From Tyto alba (lineage: Eukaryota > Chordata > Aves > Strigiformes > Tytonidae), in assembly GCF_018691265.1 (NCBI RefSeq), contig NW_024881316.1, positions 9,608,819 through 9,672,818 on the forward strand: a stretch of 64,000 bases of DNA, read 5' to 3'. A model generated the notes under the pieces. That model did not search any database and had not been told where the DNA came from. It saw only the letters and a program-made list of their open reading frames with translations. The position numbers were made by a program, and so were the translations under genes. Below, piece by piece: positions 1 through 13,640 of the stretch (position 1 is its first letter; each line of letters begins with the position of its first letter).

Positions 1-3000
1 CTCTCTGGTCAAAAGTATGTTGCTAGCATGCCCACTGATCTCTGCAGCCACTAGATTAGGCCATAGATCAGCTGTGCATTTAATTTTCTCTGGCAATTCT
101 AAAAGACTTGCAGGGCTGCTTTAAAACATATAAGCCTCTCCATTATGGCAATCTATTCCTGTACCATACAGTTCTTTCATTATACTGGAGATGAAGATGA
201 AGAAAATGTCAATAACTTAAAGCTAAAATTATTTTGTTTAATCTTTTAAACTAGATTGTATTTGTAATATCATGTACTTTGGAGTCTACAAAAAAGGAAG
301 AAGGTAATAAACATCACACAAGCCTTGGTGTTTTAACCAAAATATAACTAGGAGTGAGGAGATCAACATTTTATTCCTGACTCGGTTGATCATGTTGAGA
401 TGCCTAAATGCAGTTGCTGAAATACCAACAACTTGAACTGAGTACTGCCCAGTCATGCCCCAAAATATGTGACATCCCTGAGGCACTGCCCCTGAGGAAT
501 ATTTTTTCCCTGCCTCAGTAAGACATCAGAGCATCACTTATTCACATTGACAGACAATTCTAAGACTTCTAAATGGAAAAGCTAAACACATGATAACTAT
601 GGATTGCCTTGCAAGCCCTCATCAGCTACGTTTTGGAGATCTGAATCAAAAATAAGACTTCATTCTACCTCAGACTAACATAACTTCAAACCTCAGTCCT
701 TTTTTGTAGCTATCAGTCAGGAAAAGTTTTTATTAATTTTAATGATATTGAGATCAAACATTTGAAGATTTTCACAAGATATATTTGTTGAGTTTGACTG
801 TAGATGAATGATAAACAACAATACTCAATCAGGAGGTATTTCTTATGCTTGCTCCAGAGTACTTTTCCACAGCACTTCCAACCCTTGTGATGACACGTAA
901 TCCACAGAGCATCCTCACTTTTATAACTTATTCTGCATTTCCTCATTAAATATAAAATTAACAATAAATTAATAAGACCAGCAATGAACAATGTTAACTG
1001 ACCGAAGCTTTGCTGATTTTTGCACTCTCTAGCAGATGATCCCTCTAGAACTAATGAGAAAATTCTGTTTCGATTGAATAAGAGAGGCAATGATCCTACA
1101 TCTTTAGAAGACTTGAACTAGAAATTCAGGGTCTATATAATAAAGGACCCATCTCCCCTTCTTGAAGACATTGTTTATAAATAAATAAATGAACAAACAA
1201 CACTTAATCTCACTTTGAAGACTTTACATCAGGCTCTAGAGTGAAACCAGGCAACATTCCAAAAGAATTTTTACAGTCAGCACACTGAAAGCAGTCTATC
1301 AGTAACAAATGGGGAAAAAGCAAATTCAGCTGAATTAAAACTGCCCTAGAAAGAAATGAAGACAACAATGATGATTAAGAAGAAAACTGGGCATATGGTC
1401 ACCTTATTCTACTGATAAAAAGTGCTAATCAATCACAAGAATTAATCCAATTAAAACAAAAAAGAAATGCCATTGTAAATGAATGTTATAAGCTATGTGC
1501 ACCTGGGCTTCTGGGAAAGCAGTCAATAAGAGTAGTTAATATTTTTCCTAGAAGTTTATTCATTGTCACATCAGTACCTTTTTAAATGAAGGCATTGTTG
1601 GGGACTACCCAAGAAGTGGAATATCAGGGAATATTCAGTAGAAAAACACTGTTATTTACAAAGTGTCTAAGATTACAAAGAAGCTAGGGGAAAACTGACT
1701 TACCTGAGATCAGTGAAAGCTTTAAGAGGCACAAGGAAGGTATGGTTGTGTCCTGCTAGATGACATTATGGAGTCCCTGTGGATCTTTTTCAGAGAGAAA
1801 ACCCCTTCTGAAATATATATCTTTTCAATAAATCATACTTCACTTAGATGAAGTTTCTCAAGAATTGTCCTCCTGATCAGAAAAGGTTACAGGCTTCACA
1901 TCATAAATGGAAGAAACTGCAGAATTTCTCCAAGTGCAGATTATTTTTTATAAAGGGAGACTGCCTCCATGTCTTCATTCTCCTAGTTATATACTCTCAT
2001 TCTTTTCTCCTCAGCCCCAGTGCTGTCACATGTAATCACACACAAATTAAGGCTAGCAGATGAAACAATAAAGGAAATCAAAAGCAGAATCTGGTTTCCA
2101 GCAGGACAGCTTCTATTCTGATTGAAAACAGGCAGAATTTCAGCTTATTTAACTAAAAATAACTTAGAAATGTCCTAAAAAGGCCCATACATTTGCATTT
2201 ACTCTAGTTCTGACATCTCTGTAACCCAGATAGGGGAATATGTTGACAATCACCACTATTTCCTTTAGCCTGTCAGCTGTGTTTCTCTCTCATAGAAAAC
2301 ACGGAGTGATGTACACAGACATCTCCTCCTCTATAGGGCACACCTGGCCAAAGAGAAGAGCCCTGAATCTGGAGGTACATAGATTAAGTGACCTAACCAG
2401 ATGTTTCACATTCAGCTTTTGCGACTGGATTCATGGTAGAGAACGTGCAAATGCCCCCCATTCCTCAGGAAATAGTCAGCAAACTTTCACTGGGCTTCTG
2501 CGGAAGGAAGAACAATCTCACACCACAACTGCAAGTATAAAGACTGGCAGAAATTGCCCAGCTGATCTTTGAGAACCTTGTCATTATCACCTGGTTTCCC
2601 TTTCTTTTTAGCTGTTGGTCTTAATTTAATTGATTGCACACAAATTAGTTTATAGGTTAAATTTTGTTTCCTGATCCTCTCAATCTTTTTGAAAGGATGG
2701 AGGAGATGTAGAGGAAGTATCCATACATTTATTTAATACAACTGCTACAGACAGAAAAGGTAGGGAATAAGAGTATCTAAAACACTCAGCATTCACCTAA
2801 CTTTGGATTTATGTGATTGACTTAATCAGTAAAAATCTTACTGGTTTCAGTGAGACTGGGGCAATGCCAAGTCCTCTTGAAAGCTCCATTTTCCCTTTTA
2901 AAAAGTGCAAAAACCCAAGTTATACTGGAAACATGATCATCTTTATCCTTCACAGAGGAGAGACGCTAGTCTTTATCACCTTCTTACATATTACATGGAA

Positions 3001-5059
3001 GTATTTTTTTTTTTTAAATCGCAGCACTGCCTCTGCAAGAAATCTGTATTAGCAGAGAGAGGCACTTTTCATGTTTACATCCATATATTGCAAAAAGTAA
3101 AACTGAAACCAAACACTCAGCTACCTATAACCATGTGGTCTTAACCATGTATGGGCTTCTGAGACATTACAAACTCAGTGCCCCAGAACTCTCTAATAGA
3201 AAAGCAGTATTATTTTACATGATTGTTAATCCTCCTCTATGTTGTTTCTATTACTGTGGCAATGAAAAAAGGAAAATTATGTTCTGTCTTTAAATAACAG
3301 GAATGATAGAGATACACAGTTATTCAATATCATCTTGCAGTCTTCCACCTGAAGTATTCTTTTCTGATGATGTTCTTTATTCAGCCATCTCTAACTACAA
3401 ATTAAACCTGTAAGAAAGAGGGTGATATGCTTTCTGAATCTGAAATTTTCATAACTTCATGTTAAGTCTAAACTTACCTAACAGCTCTGTTGATGCCCAT
3501 TAAGATAGCAACAACTGAATACAATTCACAGCTGATATTATATTGGAAGGGCTGGCAAATAAGACATAAAATCCGCATTTATTTGAGGCACTTTTCCAAG
3601 AAAAATAAAGCTCCTACTACTAGAAAAAATGCAGGTCAATAAAAAAAAAAATAAAAAAAAAAAAAAAGTAAAAGGACTGACCTATACCTGACAGAGAAAA
3701 ATAATCTTTGCTGATGCCTGCTAGAATAGATATCCATCTTTCACTGAATGCTTACAAAAGTGGAAAGTGAAGGAATTGGAGAATAGTTTCTTGTTTTGTG
3801 GGTTCCCAAATAAAGGCAGAGGGAGGACCAGAATGCCTCTATATCATACAGTCCATTCTTGTTTAAAGCAGTAAAATTAATGGTATAAAATCTCCTTGAA
3901 GACATCAGGTTCTTATGGACACATTATTTCATTACAGGGAATAGAAGAGGATCCCTCCTGGTCATTTTTCATGTATTTGCCTCCATGGGCACAAGGAAAA
4001 CTTGCTATAATGTGTGAGGATTTAACTGCCAGAACCACCCTAGAATGTACCAAAGCGTGCCCTCTTTTTCTTCAAGTCAGCCTCTAGTACACAATTACAG
4101 CACCTTTCTCTGAAACAGAGAATCTGTGGCTTTATTGATCTGCCACAAGACAAGTGCTTCTGCCTCATCCTGTATGATCAAGCTAAAATGGTATCCTGAA
4201 TCGACCAGCAATCTGGTTGATTCCTTACCTGATTGTCTACATGCAGTTCCCTTTCCATCACCCACCACGAAGCAGGAGCCACTACACTTAGTGCCTTTCA
4301 CAGGCAGAAGTACAAACAAGTGCTTACATATCTGTGCTTTGCAGAAATCTCTCATACCAGCCTTTCATCATTAAGCTTACTGCAGTGCCTGCATGTTGCT
4401 TAAATCTATGGCAGCCCAGAAAGGAGGAAAAAAACGTGCCTGTATAGTCCATGAACACACAAAAGTGTGTGTCAAAATTTAACCCTGTTTTCTGGGCCAC
4501 TGGTGTGGACAGAAAAATCCTGTTAGACATGGGAAAATCAGGAAAGGATCTAAAGAGCCAGCGTAGTAAGGCCCATTCACACACAGTCATCATCATTTTT
4601 AAGTTTAAGAAATGGGATGGAATTAAACCTAAACTTGCATTTCTAACAACAGTGGCTTAGCTATGTATTCATTACAAAAAGATACACAATAACTCCTTCA
4701 GGTTTTTAAAAGAAAGTAGTGGCATTAGCTGTTTTTTTTGGAGCATCCTCTACTGTGAGCATCATCTCAAGATGCTCAAGAATGTCTTCTAGGCAGTCTC
4801 CCTGGATGTGGGCACTAAGCTGACACAGAATGACTTAGCTCCATCAAGACAAGGATGCTTCTGGATATCTTCAGAAGCACATGGCTAACCCTATCTTAGG
4901 ATAAACCCATTTAAAGTTAGAAAAAGCTGAGCTGGACAGTTCATGCACAGACATATGTGTATATTCCATCTAAGTTCTTTTCAGACCTTGACCACTTCAT
5001 CTACTATGTCTGTCTCACAAAGTCTTTAAGGTCACAGTGAATATTTTTCCAGGATGTGA
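1..5059. other. AT-rich noncoding stretch, no gene seen
   Basis: Nothing recognisable as a gene, RNA gene or high-copy repeat. Short open frames occur on both strands but none has a recognisable motif, and the plausible splice signals (for example a strong minus-strand donor at 1702) do not border an open frame. The only low-complexity feature is the A-rich run at 3640-3667, listed separately. The block 4095-4355 has a minus-strand frame of 86 codons; I could not connect it to any family. Confidence 0.6.
3640..3667. repeat. A-rich simple repeat
   Basis: Poly(A) tract interrupted by a single T. No neighbouring LINE or SINE sequence is visible upstream that would make it a retroposon tail. Confidence 0.85.
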
Positions 5060-5453
5060 TATCCATGTGAGACGATTCACCAAGGGCAAATTGTGCTTGA
5101 CAAATCTGATCACCTTCTATAACAAAGTAACCTGCTCAGTTGACGTGGGACAAGCGGTGGACATTGTCTACCTGGATTTCTCTAAGGCTTCTGATAAAGT
5201 TCCTCACAGCCTCCTCCTAGAGAAATGGATACATTATGGTCTAGACAAGCGGTGTGTGTGGTGGGTGGGGAACTGGTTGACAGGCCGCACCGAGAGAGTG
5301 GTGGCAAATAGCTCATTTTCAAACCGGCATCCTGTCTCAAGTGGGGTGCCCCAGGGATTCATATTGGGCCCAAGGCTGTTTAATATCTTCATAAGTGATC
5401 TGGACAGAGGGATCAAGTGCAGCCTGATGAAGTTTGCCGATGACACCAAATGA
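5037..5453 (+). pseudogene. CR1 ORF2 reverse-transcriptase fragment, first frame
   Basis: Frame of 138 codons covering the RT catalytic core of CR1 ORF2, which would copy LINE RNA at a nicked target site. Visible motifs are YLDFSKASD (residues 45-53, the first catalytic aspartate block), [11 protein letters not shown] at about residue 105, and FADD at residues 133-136 (the YxDD-type active-site block, with F as in CR1). It stops at TGA immediately after FADDTK, where intact copies continue. The methionine at the start lies outside the CR1 homology and is not a real initiation codon; similarity starts near residue 12. The upstream endonuclease domain is absent. The fragment cannot encode a functional enzyme. 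Confidence 0.93.
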
Positions 5454-6308
5454 GTGGGAAAGTGGACATCTCAGAAGGGAGAGTCACCCTGCAGGAAGAC
5501 CTGGAGAGGCTGGAAGAGTGGGCTAACAAGAACCTTACGAAGTTCGACAAGGACAAATGTAAGGTCTTGCACCTGGGAAAACATAATCCAGGAGTGCAGC
5601 ACAGACTGGGATCTACCTGGTTGGGGACCAGCTCTGTGGAAAGGGGCCTGGGGCTCGTGGGGGACAACAGGCTCCATATGAGTGAACAGTGTGCTGCAGC
5701 AGCAAAGCAAGCCAACAGGATGCTGGGTTGCATCAACAAGAGCATGACCAGCAGAGAGAAAAAAGGCATTATCCTACTCTACTCAGCACTTGTCAGGCCA
5801 CATCTGGACTACTGTGTTCATTTCTGGTCCTCCCTATACAAAAAAACAATGTGGACAGGCTGGAGAGGGTCCAGAGAAGGGTCACAAAGATGATCAGGGG
5901 ACTGGGAAGTCTGCCATGTGAGGAAAGGCTGAGAGAATTGGGTTTGTTCAACTTTGAGAAGTCTTAGGGGAAACCTTATCACCATGTTCCATCATTTAAA
6001 GAGTGGCAACAAAGAAGATGGAAACTCCCTTTTTACAAAGAGTCACATAGAAAAGACAAGGGATAATGGGTACAAGTTACTCCTAGGGAGATTCCAACTG
6101 AACACAAGAGGAAAATTTTTCGCAATGTGAAAAATCAGCTACTGGAATAATCTCCCCAGGGAAGTGGTGGATTTTCCAACGGTGGACACTTCTAAGATTC
6201 ATCTGGACAGGGTGCTGGGCCATCTTGTCTAGACCAGGCTTTTGCAAATAAATGTTGGACCAGATGATCCTTGTGGTCCCTTCCCAGCTAGTATTCTATG
6301 ATGATGAG
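5060..6308 (+). mobile_element. CR1 LINE, 5'-truncated, 3' end present
   Basis: This is the 3' portion of a chicken-repeat-1 (CR1) non-LTR retrotransposon, the dominant LINE of bird genomes. It begins abruptly inside the reverse-transcriptase region (the frame becomes CR1-like at about 5065). It runs through the RT palm and the C-terminal region into a 3' UTR. The end carries the CR1 signature: a GGACCAGATGATCC-like block at about 6256 followed by TTCCCAGCTAGTATTCTATGATGA. The usual tandem ATTCTATG-type tail is present as only about one unit. Severe 5' truncation is typical of CR1, which integrates by target-primed reverse transcription. The frame is broken at least twice, so the copy is dead. 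Many CpG-type and single-base differences suggest an old rather than recent insertion. Confidence 0.95.
5454..5967 (+). pseudogene. CR1 ORF2 C-terminal remnants in two further frames
   Basis: After the stop at 5451-5453 the CR1 protein resumes in a second frame. This carries a block with LERLEEWANKNLTKFDKDKC and later SALVRPHLDYCVHFWSSLY, the conserved region after the RT palm. Near 5836-5846, at a run of A residues, the reading shifts again to a third frame that carries RLERVQRRVTKMIRGL and ends at TAG (5965-5967). The two frame changes and the stop are ordinary neutral decay of a LINE copy. The order of motifs is intact, so there is no large internal rearrangement. Confidence 0.9.
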
Positions 6309-9300
6309 GTGAGGTAGAGTGATCTAACCTCTATGTTCTATACTGGAGGTTTGCACGTCTGGTGAAGGCAACTGGATTATATTAATCCAAGTAAATACAC
6401 TGTTCTGCTGTTGCGACATCTACAGTATTATTGCACAAGGAATGTCTTCCATATGTATGCACAGACTCTACTTCATTCACCTGAGCAGAGACCTGAGTGT
6501 ATCTCACGAACCAGAATTTTAAAAGGTAAATATCCATCTTGCTTAGTAATAAGCAGTCATCCCAATCAATATAAGGTTATGAATCATGTATATATGTTAC
6601 CTTATCCAGGTCTTTTAGGGCATCAAGAGGCCTAGAATTCCGATGTGGGCAATTTTCAATTAAATCTGCCAAAAAATTTATTACTATTTTAATTGTCAAC
6701 ATAACAAGAGAATTTTAAGGCCCATCCCTATTACCTTAGTCAGAGGATCTGATGACTGGGTATAATTTTTATAGGAAGGCCTAAATAATTAACTACACAG
6801 TGCAGTGACGGATTTGGCCTTGAGCACCTTTAGATCATTCTGGTGATTTTAGCCACTCTGCATTACTTCATAAGTAATAGCAATAAAAAGAAAAAAGGAA
6901 TTTTCAGATAGGAAAATGTATTTACATATTCAGCCAGAGAATGGGTAACAGAGTCTGGACTGTGTTCTTACAGAACAGGAAGAACTTCTTTGTCCTCCTT
7001 GTGCCATGCACGTTACAGACCTTTCATAGTTCTGTTTGTATACATGTCATGTAGTCTTTCTCACTCAATACAGCATAATTAAAGTTAGGGAAAGTAAGTA
7101 ATATGCAGGTGTGATTTCACAAGGTGCTTCATTAAGTTTTCTTCCACTAGCACTGGCTTAAAAGCAACAAAAGGGAGAGAGGCAGGAAGCAGAGATTCTA
7201 TTACTTAATTATTTTTTTTAATAAAGTTCATTAATCAATACCATCTAAGAAGGAGGAATAAATTAACCAATTAAAAATAATGCTTTTTCCTCTAAAGGAA
7301 TTTTGTAGCAAAGCAATGGAGAATAACTTGGAGTAATGTATATTGAATTGCAAGTCAGAATTATAACAGCAAGTATACATTAGAGCTGGGAAAAAATTCA
7401 AGTCCATTAATTTTGTACCAGAAACACCCAAAGGAAATTTCTTTGCAAAAGTGTCCAAAAGCAGTGTTTCCATTTTTCAATGAACTCTGCTTAGCAATAT
7501 ACAAAAATCAGAAGGACATGAAAAACTACTATACAGTACTTTTTCAGCAAGTAAGATTTACCTATAAAATAGTCATGCTTCTCAGTACTTATATTTAAGC
7601 AGCCTCCCAAGACCAGTTGTATTAATTTTAATGGCTTAAATAGGCTTATAGACAGAAAAAGGGTCATGTGATCTTGTCGCAGTATTAAGCACTTGGAGAA
7701 GGTTGGGGATTTCTAGTACATAGTTCTAAACTGCTTAGTCATATGTCAATCATCACCATGATAAATCTTTTAGCTTTATATTAAACATACAAAAGAGGAA
7801 AAAAAAGAAAAGCCATTTAAAATTATGGAAGGAGAAAGTGCTATTAGAAGGCATATCACTCATTGCAGAAGCAGAGGAGGTAACTGTGTGCTGTAACCCC
7901 TCTCCTGCCACAGAGCCAGCAGCAATGAACACCAACAGAGACGTGGACCTGCACACATTTGATATCTCTGGCTCATTTCATCTGTGCCACCCAGGACATC
8001 TTCATGGACACATCACTTTCTCCTGCCCAGGAAAGAGGGGATGAACCTGTGATTAAAACTGGCCACGTTCCCTTCTGTAGTCATGAGAACGACTGGCATG
8101 GTGCAGCTCACATTCTTTCATCCTCAGAAACACATTAGGCTTGTCCTCATCCCACATTGGGAATGCCAGTGTGTAGCTGGTGTGTAGCCTATGCTGACCT
8201 TGAACTGTGACCAGACATTTTCTAGGAGAGCACCAGCTGGCCAAGGACGAAACAGTGCCAAGAAAGTGGAAGAAACTTAACAGTTTGGAAAACTGTGTGG
8301 TAGTGTTTGGGTCTGCACCACAGTCCTGTTTAGTTAGCTAGCATAGACATAGTTGGGGAGCCAAAAGAAAACTTGCTGCCGAAGGAAGAGGTCCTTTTTG
8401 ATAGAAATTCCTTAAACTAATCACAAAGACCACAACTTGTCCTTGGTGCTTCTGCGCCGAGGAATATTTGAGGCATTGATTCTTTCAGTTTCTTATACCA
8501 TCTTTCCCAGATTCTGCACAAGAGTCAGCAGCTTTTAGGGGTTGATATGAATAGGTTGAACTGGTGCTGGTCACCACTGTCATCTTTCCTGAGGTAATTC
8601 CTGAGCTTGCTGGCTAAACAGTGTACAGACATCAAATCTCAGTGGGTGGCAAAGGGATCATGGAGTCTCCTGGGAAACCTGGTACCTGGAGATCTGACTG
8701 TCCAAAACCTGACTGGTAGTGCAGTGCCAAGTGGACTACAGGAAAAAAGTCAATAAGAGCAGACCATGAGCCAGGCAAATTGTCCCAAACATCTCTAGAT
8801 AAACCATGATAAACCTTTCCTGTCTTTTCCCTCCTTCTGCCACATGTTCCTGGCCTGCCCCTTGTGCCTGGCTCTCACTCAGCCACCCCATGGGCACTAA
8901 AGCCATGAAAGCCTACCTGCCAAGACTGCAAATAGTTTTCTACCCATTTAGTTTTCTGAACCAAATTACTGTGGTGTCAGGCAATTGGTGTCAGCGAAGG
9001 TGCGAGGGAAGGGTAACAGGAACAGACTGAGGAAAGAAGAGGCAAGGTGTGGAGGGAGCCACAACAGCCCCTACAGAGATTTGCCTGGATTGCTCTAGAC
9101 AAGCTCTCTTAGACATTGTACCACTTTCCTGCGGCTCACTATTACCATGTAATTTTTTTTCAAGTACATTAAAGCCCCGACACAACGTAAATGCTTCCAC
9201 AGTAAAAGGGACCGTATCGTCATAAGCTGTTATGACCACTGATAAGTGCCTCTTGTAAACTGATCAAAGAAAAGCATGGATAATATAAATTCTAATGTTT

Positions 9301-12300
9301 CTTTCTATACAGATATATTAGAAATGAGAAGGAAAACCTTCAGAAGGGGTTAACTTTGTCACTGAAAGTACTTCTACCACAGTACAAACCTGGATAAATT
9401 AGTGAGGACAATAGATTCCTCAGAGCTTGATAAGCTGATGACAGGAGACATCTGAGCTCTCATGTTTCAGAGGATGCTCGGTCCCTAGTTGAATTACTGT
9501 TGTTTTTTCCAGAGCAGCCAGAGCCCTGTAAGTTTGACTTTATGTGACAGCTCAAGCACATATTCTTAACAAAGGACAGGCATGTGTTTCAGGTAGAAAC
9601 ACAAAAAAAAAAAAAGACACACACAGTCTTGAAAACACTGGAACAAAGGGGGATTTTTAGGAAACAACACATTAATTACTGTGTGATTCCAAGTTTAAAA
9701 GCAGGTGCCTAATACAGTCTGATAGGCGCAAATCACGGCACAGCCTTAGAGGTTAAGCTATGCATATGTGTCAATACAATAATTTCAGCTGTGAATAACA
9801 GGTTCAGGATATTTAGAGCCTTTGAAGAGTAAATAAAGTAGCTCAAGTTCTCACCCAGAAGAGTGTGAAAACCAAACGTCCTTATTGGAGAGAACTGTCA
9901 CACGCTTAGGCATCCCAAGATTGTGATCAAACAATGAAATCTTCATACGGAGAAAGGCAGAAGAGTATTAAACTTGGACAAACATAGCAACAAAGTGTTC
10001 AGAAATTACTCAGAGCCAGAGAGTTGGACAAAAGTCTTCACTGATGCCATAAATTAGATGCACATAGGGAAATATTAGAGTTTAATTTAGGAACACTTTC
10101 AGCTAATACTTTACAGATATCATTTTTTATTACTGTGTTTTACATGTTACTAAAAAACTGTTTATGCTAATGCATATTAAACTGTTATCCATTGTCAGAT
10201 GTTAAAATGTTAGGTTAAGAAATATACTTGTTTCTGTATATGTGCCCTTCACATTAATTTTGTCTTCTAGCATCTCAAAGCAGTAAGAATGACCATTTAA
10301 GATGATAGTTTTATTTATGGATCTTCTTCTCTTCGCAGCACAGCAGATGAGGTAACAAGGAATCTGCCCAGCAGGTGTATTTCTATTAAAGGCTTTCTGT
10401 GTCTTGGCAGTGGCTCACAGCATTGATATTCTTTCACAAAACACTCTGTATCAAGGAATCAGCATTTTTCTAGCTGCAAGTCATTTAATAAGAAAATTCC
10501 TGACATGGTCCAAGTACAATACCTGAACTACCATGATGCAGTTTGGATGGTTTAAGAACCGTGCCGGAAAAGAAGTTTATTGTCATCTGTAAAATAATCT
10601 TCAGTGCACACAAAGGATGGTAGCTCACTAGAGAAAACGGGAGGTTATTGTCTTCACAGCCTCATGATTTAGTTCTTCCCTTGCAACCTCTCATGGGGTA
10701 GAACATTTCCTGCACATTCCAGAATCACTCTTCTGAAATGGGAGCCTCACACCTTCCGAGCTAAACAGCTACAGCCCTGGCTGACACCAGTGCCTGCTTT
10801 AGCTGGTCATTAGTCAGCACACTATCAGAACTGCCCTGTAAAAGCATGATCACATCAAGCCACAGTTTCACACCAGTGGACACATCCAATATGCTCACAT
10901 GAAGAATGCATTTGTTTCACATCCACCCTAACCTGCTTTTATATGCCATGGAGCTTAGCAAATAAAGTCTCATGCAACTCAAAGCACACTCTAGGCTGAT
11001 GCATAACACATTACCCTTTGTGGTGAAAAGACTTCTCAGATTGTCAAATAAATTCTTCCTAGGACACCATCCTAAATTTCCATTAAGCTATAGGAAATAA
11101 AATATTTTATAATGTATTTCCAAACATATAGTCATTTGTCCTCTGAGTGCCCCAGCAAAGTTTACAAACTCAATTTGATGAGAATGCTGTGCAGGCTGGA
11201 TACTAAAGCAGCTCCAGTTAAAAGGACAGTTTAAGAGTTTAGGTCAATAATGGTCCAGGTTATAGAAGTAAGGAGGCATAGGCCTTAGAAAGGTAAGGGC
11301 TGAAAATGAAGTATAATAAAGTGTAATAAAAACTACGATTTCACTCACTTGTTCTACAGAAATGAAGAACCTTATCCCCTCCTACCTTCCCCCCCATTCC
11401 CTAGAAGGTCCTTGTTATAGCTGCAGTTTATAATGTGGATCACTTGAAAATTTTCCTGGGAAATGGGCAAGTATTCAAACTACTCAGGTAAACTGGGACC
11501 ATAAATAAACTGTCCCAAGTACTTCGGGGGAAAAAAAAAAAGAAGTGTTGGAAGGGGAGGAGCTTCAGTTCATAAAGGGAAAAAAGATGGATTTTTTTAT
11601 TAAGGTAATAACAGAAATCTGAGATTTTCTGTTCCAGCTCCATCACACGCCTTTTTAGTGACCCTGACTTATAGTCTGAATTTGTTTCTCCTGAAGTCAA
11701 TAGGAGTTTTGTCATTGTCATTTCTCGAATCAGCATGATTTAGGAAATTTCACCAGTGCTTATTGACCTCATATCCACCATGCAACAGCATGATGCAGAA
11801 ACCCCTGACGCTGTGCTCATGGCATTCAGCCTAGCCCCCTCCCATAAAGAGATTCTAGCTGGAAATAAACACAGGCGTTACCCAGCGCAGGGCTGTGCCC
11901 ATGCTAGTAATCGCTCCCTCTCAGCTTATCTACACAAGAGACATTTTGACATTATAATAAAGAGCCTAAACGAAAGACAGACACTTGATAGCCAGACCAG
12001 ATGACGAATCATTACAGGACTCACATAGCGCACTAAGCTACAGTGCAAACTCCCACATAATCTAAAACGTTATTGCAGAAATTTGTTTCAGTTTTCCTTC
12101 CTTATGTAGGAATTGGCAACCACTTGTTACTCTGGGTGCAGAGACACTGAAATCACCAGTATTTTACCTAACCTACTGAATCTAGATCACTACACACCTG
12201 ATCTGATTCAGATTAGAGCTGAACAGCTTTCCCACCTCATCACTGCCTCCTTTTGCTTTACTTTATAATGCATATTTTACAAAAAAAAAAAAATTCTGTT

Positions 12301-12743
12301 GAATGAAAACATTTTCAATTTAAGTCTAGCACAGTCTAGCACACAGCTTTGAGTCCTGCCTCCATCATTTTCACAATCCACCTTCCCGTTGGAGTTCACC
12401 AAGTAGGAGGGGAGAAGCAAGGTGCCCACAGGGTAGGTGACATGCAAATTAACATAATAAATATGGATATCTGTGTAAGATCCCTTCATGTAATGATTCT
12501 CACAGATGAATCAATATATAATCCTTCTTCATTTCAATCAAACATATTTTTTTCTTCTTTTAAGAAAATCATGTAGTAGAAAGACATTCTAATCTTAGTA
12601 GCCAAGTGCTAAGCCATATCACTTCTCTAATTGAGCAATTTTTATCTGAAGCTGTTTTAACAGAAGGAGAAGAATAAAACTAAGGGACCTGCAGTACTCT
12701 TCAGGTTGCTGTCTCTGACTTTCCAAATTATCTAGGACAGGTT
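6309..12743. other. AT-rich noncoding stretch, no gene seen
   Basis: No gene-like structure found. There are short A-runs at 9603-9615, 11529-11541 and 12280-12293. A patch with several CpGs at 9175-9222 has a minus-strand open frame (8991-9239, 82 codons) of no recognised family. The 11756-12004 plus-strand frame (82 codons) is also unrecognised. I see nothing else that can be supported. Confidence 0.55.
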
Positions 12744-12815
12744 CCTTCACCAGCTTGTGTTTCAGTTTCCTCATCCTTAAAATGAGTACCATGATATTAC
12801 TCTGCTCTCTCGTGC
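12744..12815 (+). mobile_element. Possible MIR-type SINE fragment
   Basis: The stretch resembles the MIR core SINE around its most conserved stretch. The sequence TTTCAGTTTCCTCATC followed by TTAAAATGAGTA and then ATGATATTAC matches the order and spacing of the MIR block that normally reads as cagtttcctcatctgtaaaatg. The flanks diverge quickly and no tRNA-like promoter or tail remains. MIR is an ancient amniote SINE that survives only as short pieces in birds. A chance match is possible because only about 40 bases are convincing. Confidence 0.5.
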
Positions 12816-13264
12816 ACTTCAAATTTTGTAGAATTTTGTTCACAGTCACAGTTGGAAATGACACTGGAACTTTGCAGAAAATTTGTGCCAGAAGACATAC
12901 TATGCAGCGTAGGGACCTCTGGTTTCAAGTGAGATGTACAGCAAGTCTTAAGAATATATGGTGCATTACGTTAAATGCAGTTGAACATTCACTGGACAAT
13001 ATCAGTGAGTATTTATCTACTTGATTTATTCTGTTCAAATGACACTTCTGGCTTCAACAGCATTTACACTGTTGTATGGTAACGGAGACCTGGGTCATGG
13101 AAGCTTTACTGGAAACTAAAAATTTTAATTAAAATAAGTCATGTTTATGAGTGTTTTCCATAATTCCATACTTGCTGTTGCTCCAGCAATAATCCTGTCC
13201 TGTGGGCCAAATGCTAGGAAGCTTTTTCCCCAGCTTGTTTTTAGTAATACTTTTTCTGTGAGAG

Positions 13265-13640
13265 TTATGTTGGGTTCGTGACCTTCTTGGCTTGTAGGAA
13301 GGGACGGGCCTCTCAGCAATCCTTCACCCACCCCTCTGCAATAGTGACGTGTGTGAAAGCGTGGTTCGCCCCCCCCCCCCCCGCCTGGGAACCAAAGCGC
13401 AGGGCCGCAGCCACCTCTCCAACTTGGCAGGGACATATTGATGCTCCTCCTGCCCCTTTTCTTCCCTCTCAAGAGGGCCAGAGGCACTGTCTTGCATTTT
13501 GGCTGGGAGGGAGGGAAGGTCAGAGCTTCAGCAGCAGATAAAGACCCAGGGGACTTAAAAACGTGGGAAGTGCTGGTTCCCAAGGCCCCTCTGAGTAACA
13601 GGGCTGTCTGGCCCTTCCATGGGAAGGCGGAATGCCACAT
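13265..13640. other. GC-rich patch with a C14 run
   Basis: A local rise in G+C and CpG in an AT-rich background, with a pure C run at 13369-13382. The minus strand is open for 191 codons here (13125-13700), one of the longest frames outside the LTRs. It contains a poly-glycine stretch encoded by the C run and no recognisable domain. GC-rich DNA lengthens chance open frames, so I do not call it a gene. Confidence 0.6.

Noticed and set aside
1702..1811. Minus-strand segment with a perfect donor (CTCAG then GTAAGTCAG)
   Set aside because: All three frames contain stops between the best acceptor and the donor.
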